A DNA stretch of 64,000 nt from contig JAGRES010000022.1 in assembly GCA_020446425.1 (NCBI GenBank), positions 35,733-99,732 of the forward strand. The letters run 5' to 3'. Positions 61,263 to 64,000 of the stretch are shown piece after piece (within the stretch, counting starts at the first letter, position 1; every line of letters begins with the position of its first letter). The notes under the pieces were generated by a model. It did no database searches. It was not told where the DNA came from and saw only the letters and a program-made list of their open reading frames with translations. This stretch comes from Sphingobium sp. (GTDB taxonomy: Bacteria > Pseudomonadota > Alphaproteobacteria > Sphingomonadales > Sphingomonadaceae). A program made the position numbers and the translations under genes.

Positions 61263-62072
61263 TTACGCGACCTCCTCGGCTCCGAGCGCGGTGCGCAAAG
61301 AAGCCACATATTCTCTTACGTGCGGCGCTGCGTTCGCGCCATGCTCGCCAATGATATCGACGATTGCGCTGCCCACGACAACCCCGTCCGCGACCTTGCC
61401 GATAGCAGCGGCCTGTTCCGGTGTGCGCACACCGAAGCCAACGGCCACGGGCAGGTCCGTGCCGGATTTGAGATGCGCGACGGCTTCCTCGATGCTGGCC
61501 TGCGCCGCCTGTTGTTTGCCGGTGATGCCCGCGACCGAGACATAATAGAGGAAACCGCTGCTGCCCTGAAGCACCGCGGGCAGGCGCGCCTTGTCCGTGG
61601 TCGGGGTGGCGAGGCGGATGAAGTGCAGGCCTGCTTCACGCAGCGCTGGGCCAAGCTCGCCATCCTCTTCGGTTGGAATATCGACACAGATCACACCATC
61701 GACGCCCGCGTTCTTTGCCACGTCGGCAAACCAGTCCGAACCGCGCCGGATCATCGGATTGGCATAGCCCATCAGGATCAGTGGCACTTGCGGGTGGCGC
61801 TGGCGGAAGGAGGCAGCGATTTCCAGAATATCGGCGGTTGTCGTGCCCGCGCCAAGACTGCGTAGATTTGCTTTTTGGATCGCCGGGCCATCCGCCATCG
61901 GGTCGGTGAAGGGCATGCCAAGTTCGATCAGGTCCGCGCCGCCCGCGACCAGCGCATCGAGCATGGCGCCCGTATCATTGGGCGTCGGGTCGCCGCCGGT
62001 GATGAAGCACACCAGCGCTGCGCGGCCCTGCTCACGGCATGTGGCGAAGGTGGGGGAAATGCGGTCGGTCAT
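61263..62072 (-). CDS. trpA: Tryptophan synthase alpha chain
   Basis: 269 residues. It cleaves indole-3-glycerol phosphate and passes indole to TrpB. Landmarks are the catalytic Glu in DLIELGMPFTDPMADGPAIQ, the DIPTEED loop with catalytic Asp, and YYVSVAGITG, VGFGVRTPEQA with VVVGSAIVDII. The ATG lies in a TGATG overlap with trpB, which fits the need for equal subunits. Confidence 0.96.
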   Translation of the reverse strand: MTDRISPTFATCREQGRAALVCFITGGDPTPNDTGAMLDALVAGGADLIELGMPFTDPMADGPAIQKANLRSLGAGTTTADILEIAASFRQRHPQVPLILMGYANPMIRRGSDWFADVAKNAGVDGVICVDIPTEEDGELGPALREAGLHFIRLATPTTDKARLPAVLQGSSGFLYYVSVAGITGKQQAAQASIEEAVAHLKSGTDLPVAVGFGVRTPEQAAAIGKVADGVVVGSAIVDIIGEHGANAAPHVREYVASLRTALGAEEVA

Positions 62073-63283
62073 CAGATCTCCACCCCCAGCGCCTTAGCGA
62101 CGGTGAAGATATCCTTATCGCCGCGGCCTGAGAGGTTGACGACAATGATCTTGTCCTTGCCCATTGTCGGCGCGATCTTTTCGACGGCGGCGAGTGCGTG
62201 GGAGGATTCCAGCGCAGGGATGATGCCCTCCAGCTTGCAAAGTTTCTGGAACGCAGCGAGCGCTTCGTCGTCTGTTACCGGCTCGTAACGCACGCGGCCG
62301 ATCTCGTGCAGCCAGGCATGTTCAGGACCGATGCCCGGGTAGTCGAGCCCTGCCGAAATGCTGTGCGCTTCGGTGATCTGGCCATCTTCGTCCTGCAACA
62401 GGAAGGTCTTGTTGCCATGAAGGACACCCGGAAAACCGCCCGCGATGCTGGCCGCATGCTGCCCGGTTTCGAGGCCATAGCCCGCTGCCTCAACGCCAAT
62501 AATCTCGACTTCGGGATCGTCCAGAAACGGATGGAACATGCCGATGGCGTTCGACCCGCCACCAACGCAGGCGATGATGCTGTCGGGCAGGCGGCCTTCG
62601 GCTTCCAATATCTGCTCGCGGGTTTCCTTGCCGATTACGCTCTGAAAATCGCGGACCAGCTCTGGATAAGGGTGCGGCCCGGCGACCGTGCCGATGATGT
62701 AGAAAGTGTCGTGCACGTTGGCGACCCAGTCGCGCAGCGCCTCGTTCATCGCGTCCTTCAATGTGCGCGCGCCGCTCTCCACCGCACGCACTTCCGCGCC
62801 CAGAAGTTTCATACGAAACACATTGGGCTGCTGCCGCTCGACATCCAGCGCGCCCATGAAGATGGTGCAGGGAATGTTGAACAGCGCGGCGACGGTGGCG
62901 GTGGCTACGCCATGCTGGCCCGCACCGGTTTCGGCAATTATCCGTGTCTTGCCCATGCGCTTGGCGAGCAATATCTGGCCGATGCAGTTGTTGATCTTGT
63001 GCGCGCCGGTGTGATTAAGCTCTTCACGCTTGAGGTATATCTTCGCGCCGCCCAGTTCTTCGGTCAGGCGTTGCGCATAATAAAGCGGGTTAGGCCGCCC
63101 GACATATTGGCGCAGCAGATACTGGAACTCTTCCTCGAACGCCGGGTCCTGTTTCGCCTTGCGATATTCCTTTTCAAGATCGAGGATGAGCGGCATCAGG
63201 GTTTCAGCGACATAGCGTCCACCGAACTGGCCGAAATGCCCCTGTTCATCGGGCTGGGTGCGGAGAGAGTTTTGAATAGTCAT
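62072..63283 (-). CDS. trpB: Tryptophan synthase beta chain
   Basis: 403 residues. A PLP enzyme that joins indole and serine. The PLP Lys lies in [15 protein letters not shown], followed by [16 protein letters not shown] and the phosphate loop [13 protein letters not shown]. Length and residues are normal. Its ATG overlaps the trpF stop by four bases. Confidence 0.97.
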   Translation of the reverse strand: MTIQNSLRTQPDEQGHFGQFGGRYVAETLMPLILDLEKEYRKAKQDPAFEEEFQYLLRQYVGRPNPLYYAQRLTEELGGAKIYLKREELNHTGAHKINNCIGQILLAKRMGKTRIIAETGAGQHGVATATVAALFNIPCTIFMGALDVERQQPNVFRMKLLGAEVRAVESGARTLKDAMNEALRDWVANVHDTFYIIGTVAGPHPYPELVRDFQSVIGKETREQILEAEGRLPDSIIACVGGGSNAIGMFHPFLDDPEVEIIGVEAAGYGLETGQHAASIAGGFPGVLHGNKTFLLQDEDGQITEAHSISAGLDYPGIGPEHAWLHEIGRVRYEPVTDDEALAAFQKLCKLEGIIPALESSHALAAVEKIAPTMGKDKIIVVNLSGRGDKDIFTVAKALGVEI

Positions 63284-63927
63284 AGCTGTTGAACCGCTTT
63301 GCAGAAGGCGCGTATTTTGTCCACATCCTTGATGCCCGGTGCAGATTCCACGCCGGAGGACACATCGACCAGCGGTGCGCCCGTTATGCCGATCGCCTCC
63401 GCGACATTTTCAGGATCGAGTCCGCCGGACAGGCCCCATGGGCCGCTGGCGCGATAATCGGCGAGCAGCTTCCAGTCGAAACGCAGCCCCATACCGCCGG
63501 GCAGGTCAGCCGTGTCCGGTGTTTTGGCGTCAAACAGGACCAAATCTGCGAGGCCATGATAGGCGCTGGAATGGGCGATGTCGGAACCTGTCTTGACCGG
63601 AATCGCTTTCCAGAGGCCAAGCTTTGGGAAACGCGCGCGGATCGCGGCGAGGCGCTCGGGCGTTTCCTTGCCGTGCAGTTGCAGCGCGCCGATCCGGCCC
63701 GCTTCAACAAGTCGTTCGATCAGCGCATCGTCGGGCTCGACCACGACCGCGACTTTATGCACATGGGCGGGCACGCGGCTTGCCAGCTGCGCCAGCCTGT
63801 CCATGTCGACATGGCGCGGGCTTTTGGCGAAATGCACGAAGCCGACATGGCTCGCACCCGCAGCCAGCGCGGCCTGCACTGTTTCGGGTGTCGATAAACC
63901 GCATATCTTGATGTCGATTCGGGACAT
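63280..63927 (-). CDS. trpF: Phosphoribosylanthranilate isomerase
   Basis: 215 residues. A TIM-barrel enzyme with the catalytic Cys in [12 protein letters not shown] near residue 9, [11 protein letters not shown], the general acid Asp in [10 protein letters not shown], and the phosphate-binding [10 protein letters not shown] and [12 protein letters not shown]. It is the first gene of the run seen here; its promoter, if any, lies near or beyond the right edge. Confidence 0.96.
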   Translation of the reverse strand: MSRIDIKICGLSTPETVQAALAAGASHVGFVHFAKSPRHVDMDRLAQLASRVPAHVHKVAVVVEPDDALIERLVEAGRIGALQLHGKETPERLAAIRARFPKLGLWKAIPVKTGSDIAHSSAYHGLADLVLFDAKTPDTADLPGGMGLRFDWKLLADYRASGPWGLSGGLDPENVAEAIGITGAPLVDVSSGVESAPGIKDVDKIRAFCKAVQQL

Positions 63928-64000
63928 GGGTGGGCTTTAGTTTTAGTTTAGGTTCGGCGCCAGCCCTCTCCCCCACCCGGCCTCCCAACAGAATATGATG

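Noticed and set aside
60474-61865. 463-codon plus-strand frame opposite accD and trpA
   Set aside because: Antisense to two conserved genes in a known operon.
63928-64000. C-rich stretch CCCTCTCCCCCACCCGGCC as a dispersed repeat or trp leader
   Set aside because: Too close to the window edge to judge and no stem, tandem Trp codons or second copy is visible.

Overview
The window reads as contiguous core chromosome of a GC-rich alphaproteobacterium, most likely a sphingomonad (Sphingomonadaceae/Erythrobacteraceae). The assignment rests on gene orders I associate with that group (mutY | dciA - two dsbA-like genes - smc; nadD-rsfS-rlmH-envC-ctpA; etf-QO - TPR - ispE; trpFBA-accD-folC), on lineage-typical families (UrcA, DUF1489, DUF6628-like), and on LexA boxes of the GTTC-N7-GTTC form known from alphaproteobacteria. 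I see no rRNA, tRNA, CRISPR array, insertion sequence or prophage. Coding density is very high: no stretch over 300 bases lacks a gene. The longest gaps are about 200 bases (29261-29463), 170 (32615-32784) and 160 (24735-24902, 54584-54742, 60250-60407). The last 73 bases (63928-64000) are the upstream region of trpF and show nothing I can name.

Layout. 1-3252 (minus): mutY, nudC and pmbA (cut by the left edge). 3303-9433 (plus): dciA, two dsbA paralogues, smc, DUF305. 9430-13703: ubiA (minus), then rsmE and gshA (plus), then a DUF1338 enzyme (minus). 13805-22738 (plus): zur-like regulator, dxs, an AT-rich HEPN-like insert, nadD, rsfS, rlmH, envC, ctpA, dsbB, coq7 and a secreted protein. 22854-24734 (minus): DUF1489 and mgtE. 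24903-28781 (plus): ppiB, baiN-like oxidoreductase, and a LytS/LytTR two-component pair. 28883-35769 (minus): urcA, TonB-like protein, GST, SplB-like radical SAM protein, small secreted protein, moaB, lytic transglycosylase, UDG-like protein. 35898-46397 (plus): a tightly overlapping run from etf-QO through ispE, ilvD, nnrD, an rRNA methyltransferase and hisI, with two small lipoproteins. 46438-48701 (plus): MerR regulator and acyl-CoA dehydrogenase. 48698-54583 (minus): sleB-like hydrolase, cysK, MFS exporter, uvrD. 54743-58368: small secreted protein and ampG (plus), rsmD and rluB (minus). 58409-63927 (minus): an iron-regulated small gene, folC, accD, trpA, trpB, trpF.

How it works together. 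The genes serve genome maintenance (mutY, dciA, smc, uvrD), disulfide formation (dsbA x2, dsbB), quinone synthesis and use (ubiA, coq7, etf-QO), isoprenoids (dxs, ispE), ribosome maturation (rsmE, rsfS, rlmH, rluB, rsmD), wall turnover (envC, ctpA, slt, sleB, ampG) and amino acids (ilvD, hisI, cysK, trpFBA).

The novel content is mainly regulatory. (1) The LytS/LytTR pair and urcA share a near-identical upstream motif at matching promoter positions, which suggests one small regulon. (2) LexA-type boxes precede uvrD and a SplB-like radical SAM gene. (3) A Fur-type box lies over the promoter of a Cys-rich DUF6628-like gene. (4) A hairpin hides the ribosome binding site of the DUF305 gene. (5) A 43% GC gene carrying a canonical HEPN RNase motif sits directly behind dxs. 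(6) Several regulator genes have a -10 box only 5-7 bases before the ATG, implying leaderless mRNAs.
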